A DNA stretch of 64,000 nucleotides from JAKOWB01 sp038363005 (GCA_038363005.1 JBBQBI010000004.1:62001-126000), one strand, 5' to 3'. Counted from the stretch's first letter, positions 42,930 to 53,310 are shown. The notes: a model not told the origin generated them from the sequence alone. Made by a program: numbers and translations.

Positions 42930-43780
42930 TCTCCGGCGGCGCGCAGGGGCGCCAGGTAGGGTGGGCGAAAGCTACGGGCATGGTCGAGGGCGGGGATGCG
43001 GCGGCGCGCGGCGGCGACCTCCGCCGGATCGATCTCCGCGGTGATGAAGCCGACATCGCTGCCAGCGTCGGCCAGCACGCGGCCCCAGGGATCGACGATC
43101 AGCGAGTGGCCAAAGCTGGCGCGCCCGCCGACGTGGGTGCCGGTCTGGCAGGGTGCGATGACGAAACAGCCGGTCTCGATCGCCCGGGCGCGTTGCAGGA
43201 TGTGCCAGTGCGCCTCGCCGGTCGTCCTGGTGAAGGCCGCCGGGGTTGCCAGGTAGAGCGCGCCGGCCTGCGCCAGGGCGTGATAGAGCTGCGGGAAGCG
43301 CAGGTCGTAGCAGATCGACAGCCCCAGCGGCCCCCAGGGCGTCGGCGCCACCACGGCGGTGTCGCCCGGCGCCACGGTGGCCGATTCGGTGTAGTCCTCG
43401 CCACCCGGCAGGCGCACGTCGAACAGGTGGATCTTGTCATAGCGCGCGACGATGGCGCCGCGGTCGTCCAGCAGGTAGGAGCGGTTCAGCATCTTGCCGC
43501 CGCGGGTCTCGATCCCCAGCGATCCCAGCAGCAGCCAGACGCCGAGCTCCGCCGCCAGCGCCTGGCAGCGCAGCAGGGCAGAGTGCCCCTGCTCGGGCAG
43601 GGCGCGCGACACCAGCAGGTCGTTCACCACGTCCAGCGAGGCGAAGTATTCCGGCAGGCAGATCAGCTTGGCGTTCTCAGCCGCCGCCTGGCGGATCAGC
43701 CGCTCGCAGACCGCGAGGCTCGGCGCCAACTCGACGTCAGCGGAGTTCTGTATGCAGGCGGCGATGAAGCGGCTGCTCAT
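42926..43780 (-). CDS. Carbon-nitrogen hydrolase (nitrilase superfamily, Nit1-like)
   Basis: A 284-residue amidase of the nitrilase superfamily. The Glu-Lys-Cys triad is in LPEYFAS, YDKIHLFD and SICYDLRFP. KIHLFDVRLPGG and the end RIPALDHAR match the Nit1/deaminated-glutathione amidase group, which clears side products of glutathione metabolism. It is followed by the coupled cupin gene. Confidence 0.92.
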   Translation of the reverse strand: MSSRFIAACIQNSADVELAPSLAVCERLIRQAAAENAKLICLPEYFASLDVVNDLLVSRALPEQGHSALLRCQALAAELGVWLLLGSLGIETRGGKMLNRSYLLDDRGAIVARYDKIHLFDVRLPGGEDYTESATVAPGDTAVVAPTPWGPLGLSICYDLRFPQLYHALAQAGALYLATPAAFTRTTGEAHWHILQRARAIETGCFVIAPCQTGTHVGGRASFGHSLIVDPWGRVLADAGSDVGFITAEIDPAEVAAARRRIPALDHARSFRPPYLAPLRAAGE

Positions 43781-43899
43781 GGCGGTCTCTCAAGCAGGCT
43801 GGGGCCTCATTATCGGGCTGCCGTGGCCGACTGTCACCCCCGCCACGGTGGCGCAAGGCAGGCTGGCCTTGGACCCTGCCCCTGGGCATAGTGCGGCGC

Positions 43900-45339
43900 A
43901 TGTTGGAGCGCGATTCCCTGTCCGGCGGGCGCCCTGTACCGCTACCTCCCTGGCGCCTGGAGCTTGGCGCCACGCTGCGCCTTGCCTGGCCGCTGATGCT
44001 GGTGCAGCTGGCGCAGGTCTCGATCAATTTTACCGAGGTGCTGATGCTGGGCCGCCTGGGGGCGACACCCCTGGCCGGCGCCATGCTCGGCTCGCAGCTG
44101 TTCTACGCCGTCTTCATGTTCGAGCTGGGGCTGGCCATCGCCGTGGCGCCGCTGGTGGCGCAGGCGCGCGGTGCCGGCAACCTGCGCGTAGTGCGCCGCA
44201 CGGTGCGTCAGGGGCTGTGGATCGTCACCCTGGTGTCGATCCCCGGCGCGGCGCTGCTGTGGTTCGCCCGGCCGATCCTGCTGCTGGTCGGGCAGGATCC
44301 GGCGGCGGCCGAGGCGGCGGAAGAGTTCGCGCGCCCCATGGCCATCGGCCTGGCGCCCTGGCTCTGGTACTTCGTGCTGCGCAACTACATGGCCTCGATG
44401 GGGCGGCCACGTGCGGCGCTCTACGTCATGCTGGTGGCTATCGTGCTGAACGCCTTCCTCGGCTGGTGCCTGATCTACGGGCGGCTGGGCCTGCCGGCCT
44501 GGGGCGTGTTCGGCGGCGGTGTCGCGGCGGCGGCCGTCGGCTGCTTCCTGCCGATTTCGCTGCTGGCCTTCGCGCTGACCGACAAGCGGTTGAAACGCCT
44601 GCATATCCTTGGCCGCTTCTGGCGCGCCGACTGGGCGCTGTTCCGCGAAATCTTCCGCATCGGCACGCCGATCGGCCTGGCCCTGCTGTTCGAGACCGCG
44701 CTGTTCATGGGTGCGCTGTGGCTGCAGGGACTGATCTCTACCATCGCGCAGGCGGCGCATGCCGTGGCGATCCAGCTGGTCGCCATCGCCTTCATGCTGC
44801 CGCTCGGCATCTCGCAGGCGGCGACGGTGCGGGTCGGCTTTGCCGTTGGGCGGGGCGAGCCCTCGATGGCGCGCATGGCGGCCAAGGTTGCGCTCATCCT
44901 GGGCGTCTGCTGCAGCGCCATCTCGGCGCTCTGCTTCGTGCTGCTGCCGACCACGCTGGTCGGCATATTCCAGGACCGCAGCCTGCCCGACGCGCCGGCG
45001 GTGATCGACGCCGGCATCAGCTTCCTGGCGGTCGGCGCCTTCTTCCTGCTGTTCGACGGCGCCCAGGTCATCGCCATGGGCTGCCTGCGCGGGCTGAAGG
45101 ACACCCGCGTGCCGATGCTGATCGCCTGCTTCGGCTATGGTGTCATCGGCCTGCCGCTGTCGGTGCTGCTCGGCTTCTGGACGTCGTGGGGCGGCGTCGG
45201 CATCTGGATGGGCTTGGCGGCCGGACTGGCGGTCGCCGCCACGCTGCTGGTGCTGCGGGTACGACGCCAGATCAAGGCACTGGCGCTGGCGCCGCTGGTA
45301 CCAGCTCCGCTGGCGCCGGCCCCGCTCGCGCCGGTCTAG
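43900..45339 (+). CDS. MATE family efflux transporter
   Basis: A 479-residue transporter of twelve helices and of the NorM/DinF type, with LRLAWPLMLVQLAQVSINF in helix 1, EVLMLGRLG, and GRPRAALYVMLVAIVLNAFL. MATE pumps export cationic drugs or metabolites with Na+ or H+. The C-terminal tail (APLVPAPLAPAPLAPV) is an unusual Ala/Pro repeat. The start is either ATG at 43900 or GTG at 43891. tlyA follows after five bases, so the two may be co-transcribed. Confidence 0.93.
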   Translation: MLERDSLSGGRPVPLPPWRLELGATLRLAWPLMLVQLAQVSINFTEVLMLGRLGATPLAGAMLGSQLFYAVFMFELGLAIAVAPLVAQARGAGNLRVVRRTVRQGLWIVTLVSIPGAALLWFARPILLLVGQDPAAAEAAEEFARPMAIGLAPWLWYFVLRNYMASMGRPRAALYVMLVAIVLNAFLGWCLIYGRLGLPAWGVFGGGVAAAAVGCFLPISLLAFALTDKRLKRLHILGRFWRADWALFREIFRIGTPIGLALLFETALFMGALWLQGLISTIAQAAHAVAIQLVAIAFMLPLGISQAATVRVGFAVGRGEPSMARMAAKVALILGVCCSAISALCFVLLPTTLVGIFQDRSLPDAPAVIDAGISFLAVGAFFLLFDGAQVIAMGCLRGLKDTRVPMLIACFGYGVIGLPLSVLLGFWTSWGGVGIWMGLAAGLAVAATLLVLRVRRQIKALALAPLVPAPLAPAPLAPV

Positions 45340-45344
45340 CCGCC

Positions 45345-46085
<741 letters not shown>

Positions 46086-46815
46086 CCCGCTTGGTGACTG
46101 GCCCCTTGTTCGAGGTCGCCGCCGGCACCGTGGCCCGGTTCATCGTGTGATAGGCAAGGTTCGGCATCATGTCGGTGGCGCCGGCGACGCGGTTCGACAT
46201 GTTGAAGAAGCCCACCACGTTGGCCAGGTCGAACAGGTCCTCATCGCTTAGGCCGTGCTTGCGCAGCGCGGCGCGGTGGCTCTCGCCCACCAGGTGCGGC
46301 GTCAGGGTCAGCTCCCAGGCGAAGTCGAGCAGCGCGCGCTGGCGCGGCGGCAGCTCGGCCACGCGGTAGTTCATCACCAGCAGCTCGCCGAGCTCCGGGT
46401 CGTTCGACAGCTTGCGCACCGCCTGGCCGTGCGCGACGAGGCAGTAGTAGCAGCGGTTGGCGGAGGACACGACGACCGCCACCATCTCGCGCTCCAGCTT
46501 GGTCAGGCCGCTCTCGCCCAGCATCAGGTCGTTGTAGAGCGCAATGAAGACGCGCAGCTTCTCCGGCCGGATGGCATAGGCCTGCAGCACGTTGGGCACC
46601 ATGCCCAGCTTCTCGCGGCAGACGTCGAAGTACTTCTGCAGGTCATCGGCCAGGCTGGTCTCCGGCGGTACCTTCAGGCGCATGATGTGCTTGGGCTGCG
46701 GCATGGTGGCGTCCTCCGACTGGCGCTGACCGGCTCGCCTGCCGGCCCCGCACTCTGCTAAGCAAGGGCCCGGACAAAGGCAAGGGCCAGCCGGCAGGCC
46801 GGCAAGGGGACGACG

Positions 46816-47484
46816 ATGCTGCTGAAGATCCCGAATGTGATGACTCCGGCCCAGGTGGCCGAGCTGCGCACCCTGTTGGAACAGGCGCCGTTCCAGGACG
46901 GCATGCTGACCGGCCATCCGCGGCTGAAGAAGAACCTGCAGATCCTGGGGCGCGCGCCTGAAGCGCAGCAGGGCGTCAACATGGTAATGCGGGCGCTGGT
47001 CGGCAACCGGCTCTTCACCTCCTTCGCCCAGCCGCTGAACTTCCAGGTCATGTTCAACCGCTACGAACCCGGCATGTTCTACAAGGACCATATGGACGCG
47101 GCGTTGATGGGCGGCCTGAAGGCCGGCGTGCCGCTGCGCACCGACCTGTCTTTCAGCGTCTTCCTGTCCGATCCGGCCGACTACGACGGCGGTGACTTCA
47201 TCATCCGCACCGGCTTCGGCGATTTGACGGTGCGTGGCGAGCTGGGGCACGCCATCTGCTACCCCTCCAATATGCTGCACCGGGTCGAGCCCATCACCCG
47301 CGGTGCCCGCTGGGCGGCGGTCGGCTGGGTGCAGTCGGTGATCCGCGACCTCGACCAGCGCCAGACGGTCCACGAGCTGGAGCAGCTGCGTGAACGGGTT
47401 ACCGGCAACTCGGTCGACCATCCGGAGGACGAGGCCTTCGCCCGGCTGCGCGAGAACCTGCTGCGCCAGTGGTCGGAGACCTGA
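46816..47484 (+). CDS. Fe(II)-dependent PKHD-type hydroxylase (PiuC-like)
   Basis: A 222-residue 2OG-Fe(II) oxygenase. The HxD is in FYKDHMDAAL, and the distal His with the Arg is in MLHRVEPITRGARWAA. The opening LLKIPNVMTPAQVAELRTLL and YDGGDFIIRTGFGD match the YbiX/PiuC group, which often accompanies siderophore receptors; none is present here. The substrate is unknown. The rRNA methyltransferase gene follows after 7 bp. Confidence 0.93.
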   Translation: MLLKIPNVMTPAQVAELRTLLEQAPFQDGMLTGHPRLKKNLQILGRAPEAQQGVNMVMRALVGNRLFTSFAQPLNFQVMFNRYEPGMFYKDHMDAALMGGLKAGVPLRTDLSFSVFLSDPADYDGGDFIIRTGFGDLTVRGELGHAICYPSNMLHRVEPITRGARWAAVGWVQSVIRDLDQRQTVHELEQLRERVTGNSVDHPEDEAFARLRENLLRQWSET

Positions 47485-47491
47485 TCGCGCC

Positions 47492-48808
47492 ATGCGACGC
47501 AAGGTACGCCCCGGCGGCGGACGGCAGCTCGAGGTCATAGTCGAAAGTCTCGGCGCGCGCGGCGACGGCGTGGTGACGCTGACCCATGACGAGGGCGAGC
47601 CGGAGCCGCTCTACCTGGCGCAGACCCTGCCGGGCGAGCGCGTGCTGGCGCGGATCGGCGGCCCCTCGCCGCAGGGCCTGCGCGGCGAGGTGATCGAGCT
47701 GCTGCAGCCCAGTGCCGAACGGGTGGAGGCACCCTGTCCCCACTTCGGCCCCTGCGGCGGCTGCCTGCTGCAGCACTTCGCCCCGGCGCCCTATGCGCTG
47801 TGGAAGCGCGGCCTGCTGGTCGATGCGCTGCAGAAGCGCGGCTTCCGCGACGTCGAGCCGCTGGTGCGCCCGCTGCTGGCGCTGCCACCAGGTACGCGCC
47901 GCCGCGCCAGCTTCACCGCGCTGCGCCAGGGCAGACGCGTGCTGCTGGGCTTCAACCGCCGCTTCAGCCACGCGGTCGAGGACATGACCGAATGCTATCT
48001 GCTGGCGCCGCCGCTGGTCGCACTGCTGCCGGCCTTGCGCGTCGCGCTGGCGCCGCTGCTGCCTGACGGCAAGCCGCAGGACATCACCGCGACCCTGACC
48101 GACAGCGGCATCGACCTGCTGCTGGCCCTGCCGCGCGAACCCGATCTCGCAGCGCGCGAGGCGCTGGCGGCGCTGGCGGTGGAGTGTGATTTGGCGCGGC
48201 TGTCGATCGCCGTGGCCGGCCAGGCGCCGCTGCCGCTGGCCGATCGTCGCGCGCCGCGGATCCTGCTGGGCGGCGTGGCGGTGACGCCACCGCCGGGCGG
48301 CTTCCTGCAGCCGACGCCAGAAGGTGAGGCGGCGCTGACTCGCCTGGTGCTGGAAGCGGTGCCGGCCGAGGCCGAGGCGGTGGCCGATCTCTACAGCGGC
48401 TGCGGCACCTTCAGCTTTCCCCTGGCGGCGCGTGGCCACCGCGTGCACGCGGTGGAAAGCGATGCGCCGGCGCTGGCGGCGTTGCAACGCGCGGCGCGCC
48501 TCAGCGACCTGGTGCTGCGCATCACCGTGGAGCAGCGCGACCTGGAGCGTGATCCGATCGGCGCCGATGCGCTGGAAGGCGGCGACGCCGTGGTGTTTGA
48601 CCCGCCGCGCGCCGGCGCCGCGCCACAAGCAGCGGAGCTGGCGGCCAGCGACCTGCCGCTGGTGGTCGCGGTGTCCTGCAATCCCGGCACCTTCGCGCGC
48701 GATGCCCGTACCCTGGTCGACGGCGGTTTCCGCCTCGACTGGGCGGCGCCGGTCGACCAGTTCCCCTGGTCGGGCCACCTGGAGCTGGTGGCGCGCTTCA
48801 GCCGCTGA
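47492..48808 (+). CDS. RNA (uracil-5-)-methyltransferase, RlmD/TrmA family
   Basis: A 438-residue class I SAM methyltransferase. Cys82, Cys88 and Cys91 in CPHFGPCGGC mark the iron-sulfur site typical of RlmD-like enzymes. The SAM part has VADLYSGCGTFSFPLA, and the catalytic Cys is in VVAVSCNPGTFARD. An N-terminal TRAM-like domain is present. It methylates a uridine in rRNA or tRNA; which one is not clear. The ATG at 47492 gives the best fit. Confidence 0.92.
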   Translation: MRRKVRPGGGRQLEVIVESLGARGDGVVTLTHDEGEPEPLYLAQTLPGERVLARIGGPSPQGLRGEVIELLQPSAERVEAPCPHFGPCGGCLLQHFAPAPYALWKRGLLVDALQKRGFRDVEPLVRPLLALPPGTRRRASFTALRQGRRVLLGFNRRFSHAVEDMTECYLLAPPLVALLPALRVALAPLLPDGKPQDITATLTDSGIDLLLALPREPDLAAREALAALAVECDLARLSIAVAGQAPLPLADRRAPRILLGGVAVTPPPGGFLQPTPEGEAALTRLVLEAVPAEAEAVADLYSGCGTFSFPLAARGHRVHAVESDAPALAALQRAARLSDLVLRITVEQRDLERDPIGADALEGGDAVVFDPPRAGAAPQAAELAASDLPLVVAVSCNPGTFARDARTLVDGGFRLDWAAPVDQFPWSGHLELVARFSR

Positions 48809-48846
48809 TCGGCGCGCCCCGCGCGTGAATGGGTCCTGTGGCGCTG

Positions 48847-48874
48847 GGATCAACCCCGCGGCGGGAAAATAAAC
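48847..48874 (+). promoter_or_regulatory. Candidate ECF sigma-factor promoter upstream of the fasciclin gene
   Basis: GGATC (48847-48851), an 18-bp spacer and TAAAC (48870-48874) closely resemble the RpoE/ChrR-type promoter TGATC-N18-TAAAC known from alphaproteobacterial singlet-oxygen responses. A transcript from here would have a leader of about 100 nt before the fasciclin ATG. The match is by eye only, and no ECF sigma or ChrR gene is in the window. Confidence 0.45.
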
Positions 48875-48983
48875 CTCGGCCGAAATCAAATCCGTCACGG
48901 CCAAGCTCTCGTAACTCCGGACAGGCTGCCAGAGACCACCCTGCAGCCGCCCCGCTCACAGACTTGTCCCGGAGGACTGCCTC

Positions 48984-49541
48984 ATGAAGTTCCGTTCCCT
49001 CTTCGCTGGTGCCGCGCTGGCGCTGACCCTGGCCGCGCCGGCGCTGGCCGAAGACACCGTCATGGTCGGCGGCATGGAGATGTACCCCTCGAAGAACATC
49101 GTCGAGAACGCCGTCAACTCGGCCGATCACACCACGCTGGTGGCCGCGGTGAAGGCCGCGGGCCTGGTCGAGACGCTGATGTCGGCCGGCCCCTTCACCG
49201 TCTTCGCGCCGGTGAATTCGGCCTTCGACGCGCTGCCGGCCGGCACGGTCGATACGCTGCTGAAGCCGGAGAACAAGGGCGCGCTGACCGCCGTGCTGAC
49301 CTATCACGTCGTCGCCGGCAAGCTGACCGCCGCTGACATCATCAAGGCGATCCAGGCCGGCGGCGGCAAGGCCACGCTGACGACCGTCCAGGGTGGCACG
49401 CTGACCGCCATGATGAACGGCCCGATGAACGTCGTGGTGATGGACGAGAGCGGCAACACCGCGCACATCGTCACCTATGACGTGCTGCAGTCGAATGGCG
49501 TGATCCACGTGATCGATCACGTCCTGCTGCCGAAGATGTAA
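48984..49541 (+). CDS. Secreted fasciclin (FAS1) domain protein
   Basis: A 185-residue exported protein. The signal peptide ends ALA at about residue 22 (LAAPALAED). A single FAS1 domain follows with the H1 and H2 motifs: GPFTVFAPVNSAFDALP and IHVIDHVLLP, and NALxxxY-like LTYHVVAGKLTA in between. FAS1 proteins mediate adhesion or, in alphaproteobacteria, are induced under oxidative stress. The promoter-like sequence upstream supports the second idea. GGAGG precedes the ATG. Confidence 0.92.
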   Translation: MKFRSLFAGAALALTLAAPALAEDTVMVGGMEMYPSKNIVENAVNSADHTTLVAAVKAAGLVETLMSAGPFTVFAPVNSAFDALPAGTVDTLLKPENKGALTAVLTYHVVAGKLTAADIIKAIQAGGGKATLTTVQGGTLTAMMNGPMNVVVMDESGNTAHIVTYDVLQSNGVIHVIDHVLLPKM

Positions 49542-49546
49542 GGGCG

Positions 49547-49565
49547 ACCTCCCGCTGAGGGAGGT
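49547..49565. terminator. Stem-loop between convergent fasciclin and aroC genes
   Basis: ACCTCCC and GGGAGGT form a perfect 7-bp stem with a GCTGA loop, 6 bp after the fasciclin stop and 14 bp before the aroC stop. It is placed to end both transcripts. No T-run follows on either side, so it would be a weak intrinsic terminator or an RNA-protecting end. Confidence 0.45.
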
Positions 49566-49579
49566 TCGCTGCGCCGCGG

Positions 49580-50674
49580 TCAGACCTTGCCGGTCTGGCC
49601 GCGGTGGCGCAGCAGGTGGTCGGCCAGCACCAGCGCCAGCATGGCCTCGCCGACCGGCACGGCGCGGATGCCGACGCAGGGGTCGTGGCGCCCCTTGGTG
49701 ACGATGTCGACCTCCTCCATCTGCGTGGTGACGGTGCGCCGCGACTGCAGGATCGAAGACGTCGGCTTCACCGCGAAGCGCACCACAATGGGCTGACCCG
49801 AAGAGATCCCGCCCAGGATGCCGCCGGCCTGGTTGGTCAGGAAGCGCGGACGGCCGTCGTTGCCGGCGCGCATCTCGTCGGCGTTCTCCTCGCCCGACAG
49901 CGCCGCGGCGGCGAAGCCGGCGCCGATCTCCACACCCTTGACCGCGTTGATCGACATCATGGCCTTGGCCAGGTCGGCGTCGAGCTTGTCGTAGATCGGC
50001 TCGCCCAAGCCAGCGGGAATGCCCTCGGCCACCACCTCGATCACCGCGCCGGCCGACGAGCCGGCCTTGCGCACGCCGTCGAGGTAGCTGGCCCACTGCT
50101 CGGCCATCACCGCGTCGGGCGAGAAGAAATCGTTGGCGCCGACGGCGTCCCAGTCCCAGCGCGCGCGGTCGATCTGGTGCGGGCCGATCTGGATCAGCGC
50201 GCCGCGGATGACGACCTTGCCGACGCCCAGCACCTGCTCCAACACCTTGCGCGCCACGGCGCCGGCGGCCACCCGCGAAGCGGTCTCGCGCGCCGAGGAG
50301 CGGCCGCCGCCGCGATAGTCGCGGAAACCGTACTTGGCCCAGTAGGTGTAGTCGGCGTGGCCGGGGCGGAAGCGGTCGGCGATCTCGCCATAGTCCTTGC
50401 TGCGCTGGTCCTCGTTCTTGATGAACAGCAGCAGCGGTGTGCCGGTAGTCTTGCCCTGGAAGAGGCCCGACAGGATCTCGACCTGGTCGGGTTCGCGCCG
50501 TTGCGTGGTGAAGCGCGACTGGCCCGGCTTGCGCTTGTCCAGCCAGGGCTGGATGTCGGCCTCGCTCAGCGCGATGCCCGGCGGGCAGCCGTCGACCACG
50601 CAGCCGATGGCCGGGCCGTGGCTCTCGCCCCAGGTGGTGAAGCGGAAGGTCTCGCCGAAGGAGTTGCCGGCCAC
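49580..50674 (-). CDS. aroC: Chorismate synthase
   Basis: A 364-residue AroC, the FMN-dependent last step of the shikimate pathway giving chorismate. Signatures are GESHGPAIGCVVDGCPPG, GRSSARETASRVAAGA and the DPCVGIRAVPVGEA end. It follows fabI by 13 bp and is likely co-transcribed. It matches full length. Confidence 0.98.
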   Translation of the reverse strand: MAGNSFGETFRFTTWGESHGPAIGCVVDGCPPGIALSEADIQPWLDKRKPGQSRFTTQRREPDQVEILSGLFQGKTTGTPLLLFIKNEDQRSKDYGEIADRFRPGHADYTYWAKYGFRDYRGGGRSSARETASRVAAGAVARKVLEQVLGVGKVVIRGALIQIGPHQIDRARWDWDAVGANDFFSPDAVMAEQWASYLDGVRKAGSSAGAVIEVVAEGIPAGLGEPIYDKLDADLAKAMMSINAVKGVEIGAGFAAAALSGEENADEMRAGNDGRPRFLTNQAGGILGGISSGQPIVVRFAVKPTSSILQSRRTVTTQMEEVDIVTKGRHDPCVGIRAVPVGEAMLALVLADHLLRHRGQTGKV

Positions 50675-50687
50675 GGCGGGCCTGCCC

Positions 50688-51536
50688 TCAACCCTGCTGC
50701 GGGTTGAAGTTCCGCAGCATCTCGCCCAGCTCCTGGGCCGAGTCCACCGCCATCATGCCGACGACGTGGTAGCCGCTGTCGACGTGATGCACTTCGCCGG
50801 TGACGCCGCCCGAAAGGTCGGACAGCAGGTAGAGCGCGGCGCCGCCGACCTGGGCCAGCGAGACGTTGCGCTTCAGCGGCGCGTTCAGCTCATTCCACTT
50901 CAGGATATGGCGGAAGTCGCCGATGCCGCTGGCCGCCAGCGTCTTGATCGGCCCGGCGGAGATGGCGTTGACGCGAATGTTCTGCTCGCCCAGGTCGGCC
51001 GCCAGGTAGCGTACCGAGGCCTCGAGCGCCGCCTTGGCCACGCCCATGACGTTGTAGTGCGGCATGACGCGTTCGGCGCCGTAGTAGGTCAGTGTCAGCA
51101 TGGCACCGCCCTGCTTCATCAGCGGCACGGCGCGCTGCGCCACCGCGGTGAAGGAGTAGCAGGAGATGTCCATGGTGAGCGCGAAGTTGTCCCGGCTGGT
51201 GCCGAGGTACTTGCCCTTCAGCTCGTCCTTGTTGGAGAAGGCGACGGCGTGGACCAGGAAGTCCAGCCCGCCCCAGGCCTCCTCCACCGCCTTGAAGGTG
51301 CGCTCGATCGAGGCGTCGTCGGTGACGTCGCACTGCGTCACCAGCGTCGCGCCGATCGATTCGGCGAGTGGCCGCACGCGGCGCTCGATGGCCTCGCCCT
51401 GGTAGGTGAAGCCCAGCTCGCCGCCCTGGGCGTGCACCGCCTGGGAAATGCCCCAGGCGATCGAACGGTCATTGGCGACGCCCATCACGAGGCCGCGCTT
51501 GCCGGCCATCAGGCCCCGTTTGTTGGTCGCTTCCAC
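50688..51536 (-). CDS. fabI: Enoyl-[acyl-carrier-protein] reductase (NADH)
   Basis: A 282-residue SDR-type FabI that reduces the trans-2-enoyl-ACP in fatty acid elongation. Seen are KRGLVMGVANDRSIAWGIS, the YNVMGVAKAALE active site with Tyr and Lys spaced as in FabI, and INVDSGYHVVGM-like HHVDSGYHVVGMMA at the end. The GTG at 51536 follows AGGGAAG; the ATG nine codons later is an alternative. aroC follows after 13 bp. Confidence 0.95.
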   Translation of the reverse strand: MEATNKRGLMAGKRGLVMGVANDRSIAWGISQAVHAQGGELGFTYQGEAIERRVRPLAESIGATLVTQCDVTDDASIERTFKAVEEAWGGLDFLVHAVAFSNKDELKGKYLGTSRDNFALTMDISCYSFTAVAQRAVPLMKQGGAMLTLTYYGAERVMPHYNVMGVAKAALEASVRYLAADLGEQNIRVNAISAGPIKTLAASGIGDFRHILKWNELNAPLKRNVSLAQVGGAALYLLSDLSGGVTGEVHHVDSGYHVVGMMAVDSAQELGEMLRNFNPQQG

Positions 51537-51732
51537 GGCACTTCCCTGGCAACTAAAAGGACTCCGCCCCCGGATCGAGGGCCGGCGCATCCTACACCAA
51601 GCCCTGGGTCAGGCAAGTTATGCGCCGCACTCGTGGGGTCTTTCCGCCAAAGCCTTGAACGGCTTTTGAAAATTGTTCTATCAGGCGATCAGGCTAGACA
51701 GGGGCGGGAGGCATCGCCGCCTGGGGACCTTT

Positions 51733-52629
51733 TCACTCCTCGTCCAGCTTGCCGATGCGCGGGTCGTAGGGGTGCTTGGCGCTCCAGCGCTCCACGAAGC
51801 GGGTGAGCTCCGCGTCGGGCGGCTCCGGCAGCAGCACCGTCAGGTGTACGTACTGGTCGCCCTGGCCGCCCTGCTGGTCGGGCAGGCCGCGCCCTTTCAG
51901 GCGCAGCACCGTGCCGCTGTTGCTGCCGGGCGGCACGCGCATGGCAACCGGGCCAGTGACCGTGGGCACCGACACCGTGCCGCCGTTCACCGCCTCGCCC
52001 AGGCTGACGGGAAGGTCCAGGTGCAGGTCGGCGCCGGCGCGGCGGAAGCGACCGTGCGGCTCCAGCTCGATCTCCACCAGCGCGTCGCCGGCCGTACCGC
52101 CATGGCTGCCGGGCAGGCCTTGGCCGACCAGGCGCAACACCTGGCCGCTTTCCACGCCGGGCGGGATGGTCACATCAAGCTCGCGATCCTCGGCTAGGCG
52201 GACGCGCTGGCGCCCGCCGGTGGCGGCGGTCAGGAAGGCGACGCTGAGGCGGTAGGTCAAATCCTCGCCACGACGCGGCTGGCGGGCGCGCAGGCCGTCC
52301 GGGCTCTCGTCGGTGAAGAAGTCGGCGAAGATGTCGCCGGCGGCGCCTGGCGTAGCCTCGAAGCGCTCCCAGGCGCCGCCGCTGCGGCGAAAGGGGAAAT
52401 CGTTCTCCGCTGTCCAGCCGCCGCGATCGCCGGCGTCCCAGCGGGCGCGCGCCAGCGGATCGATCAGCAACGCATAGGCCTGGGTCAGCTCCTGGAAGGC
52501 CTGGGCCGCCGCCGGGTTGCCGGGGTTGAGGTCGGGATGCAGTCGCTTGGCCAGGTCGCGGAAGGCATGGCGGATCGCTATCGCGTCCGCGCGCGATTCC
52601 AGTCCCAGCACCTCGTAGGGGTCACGCAT
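51733..52629 (-). CDS. DnaJ/CbpA-like J-domain co-chaperone
   Basis: A 298-residue J-protein. The J domain (1-70) begins DPYEVLGLESRADAIAIR and has the HPD motif (KRLHPDLNPGN). There is no zinc-finger region, and the substrate-binding C-terminal domains start near residue 120 (LTYRLSVAFLTAATGG) with VRVPPGS-like MRVPPGSNSGTVLRLKG, so it is of the CbpA type. It stimulates Hsp70. It stands divergent from pdxH with 38 bp between starts, and about 195 bp without features separate it from fabI. Confidence 0.93.
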   Translation of the reverse strand: MRDPYEVLGLESRADAIAIRHAFRDLAKRLHPDLNPGNPAAAQAFQELTQAYALLIDPLARARWDAGDRGGWTAENDFPFRRSGGAWERFEATPGAAGDIFADFFTDESPDGLRARQPRRGEDLTYRLSVAFLTAATGGRQRVRLAEDRELDVTIPPGVESGQVLRLVGQGLPGSHGGTAGDALVEIELEPHGRFRRAGADLHLDLPVSLGEAVNGGTVSVPTVTGPVAMRVPPGSNSGTVLRLKGRGLPDQQGGQGDQYVHLTVLLPEPPDAELTRFVERWSAKHPYDPRIGKLDEE

Positions 52630-52667
52630 GGCATTGAGGCTAGGCGGGACGGGTCCGGGCCGGCAAG

Positions 52668-53294
52668 ATGGCGTCCCACATCCTTTTCGGGAGCACTGCC
52701 TTGTTCGCCGATCGTCCCCCGGCCGATCCCTACAGCCTGTTTGCTGACTGGTTCAGCGAAGCAGAGGCAAAAGAAGTCAACGATCCCAATGGCATGGCCT
52801 TGGCCACCGTGGGCGCCGACGGCATGCCGTCGCTGCGCATGGTGCTGCTGAAGGGGGTCGATGCGGACGGTTTCGTCTTCTACACGAACTATGACAGCAG
52901 GAAGGGCACGCAGCTGCAGGGCCACCCGAAGGCCGCCCTGCTGTTCCACTGGAAGTCGCTGCGCCGCCAGGTCCGGGTCGAGGGCGAGGTCACCCAGGTC
53001 ACCGCCGAGGAGGCCGATGCCTACTTCGCCTCGCGGCCCAAGCAGAGTCAGATCGGCGCCTGGGCCAGCCAGCAATCCCGCCCGCTGGCCGGCAAGTTCG
53101 AGCTGGAGAAGCGCGTCGCGCTCTACGCCACGAAATATGCCCTCACCAAGGTGCCGCGGCCGGACTATTGGTCGGGCTTCCGGATCCATCCGCGTTATCT
53201 GGAGTTCTGGCAGGACGGGGCGTTTCGTCTGCACGACCGGCTGGTCTATCACCGCCAGGACGGCGGCTGGCGCACCGAACGCCTGTACCCTTGA
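52668..53294 (+). CDS. pdxH: Pyridoxamine 5'-phosphate oxidase
   Basis: A 208-residue FMN enzyme oxidising pyridoxine or pyridoxamine phosphate to pyridoxal phosphate. Signatures are NGMALATVGADGMPSLRMVL, FVFYTNYDSRKG, SKQSxxGAWAS-like KQSQIGAWASQQS and the end GFRIHPRYLEFWQDG. It has normal length. The cation transporter gene follows after 16 bp. Confidence 0.97.
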   Translation: MASHILFGSTALFADRPPADPYSLFADWFSEAEAKEVNDPNGMALATVGADGMPSLRMVLLKGVDADGFVFYTNYDSRKGTQLQGHPKAALLFHWKSLRRQVRVEGEVTQVTAEEADAYFASRPKQSQIGAWASQQSRPLAGKFELEKRVALYATKYALTKVPRPDYWSGFRIHPRYLEFWQDGAFRLHDRLVYHRQDGGWRTERLYP

Positions 53295-53310
53295 GGCCAC
53301 GGACTGAGGC

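Noticed and set aside
43494..45344. Upstream extension of the tlyA frame across the MATE gene
   Set aside because: TlyA has its normal N-terminus at the GTG 45345; the upstream translation is Arg/Ala/Gly-rich and out of frame with MATE.
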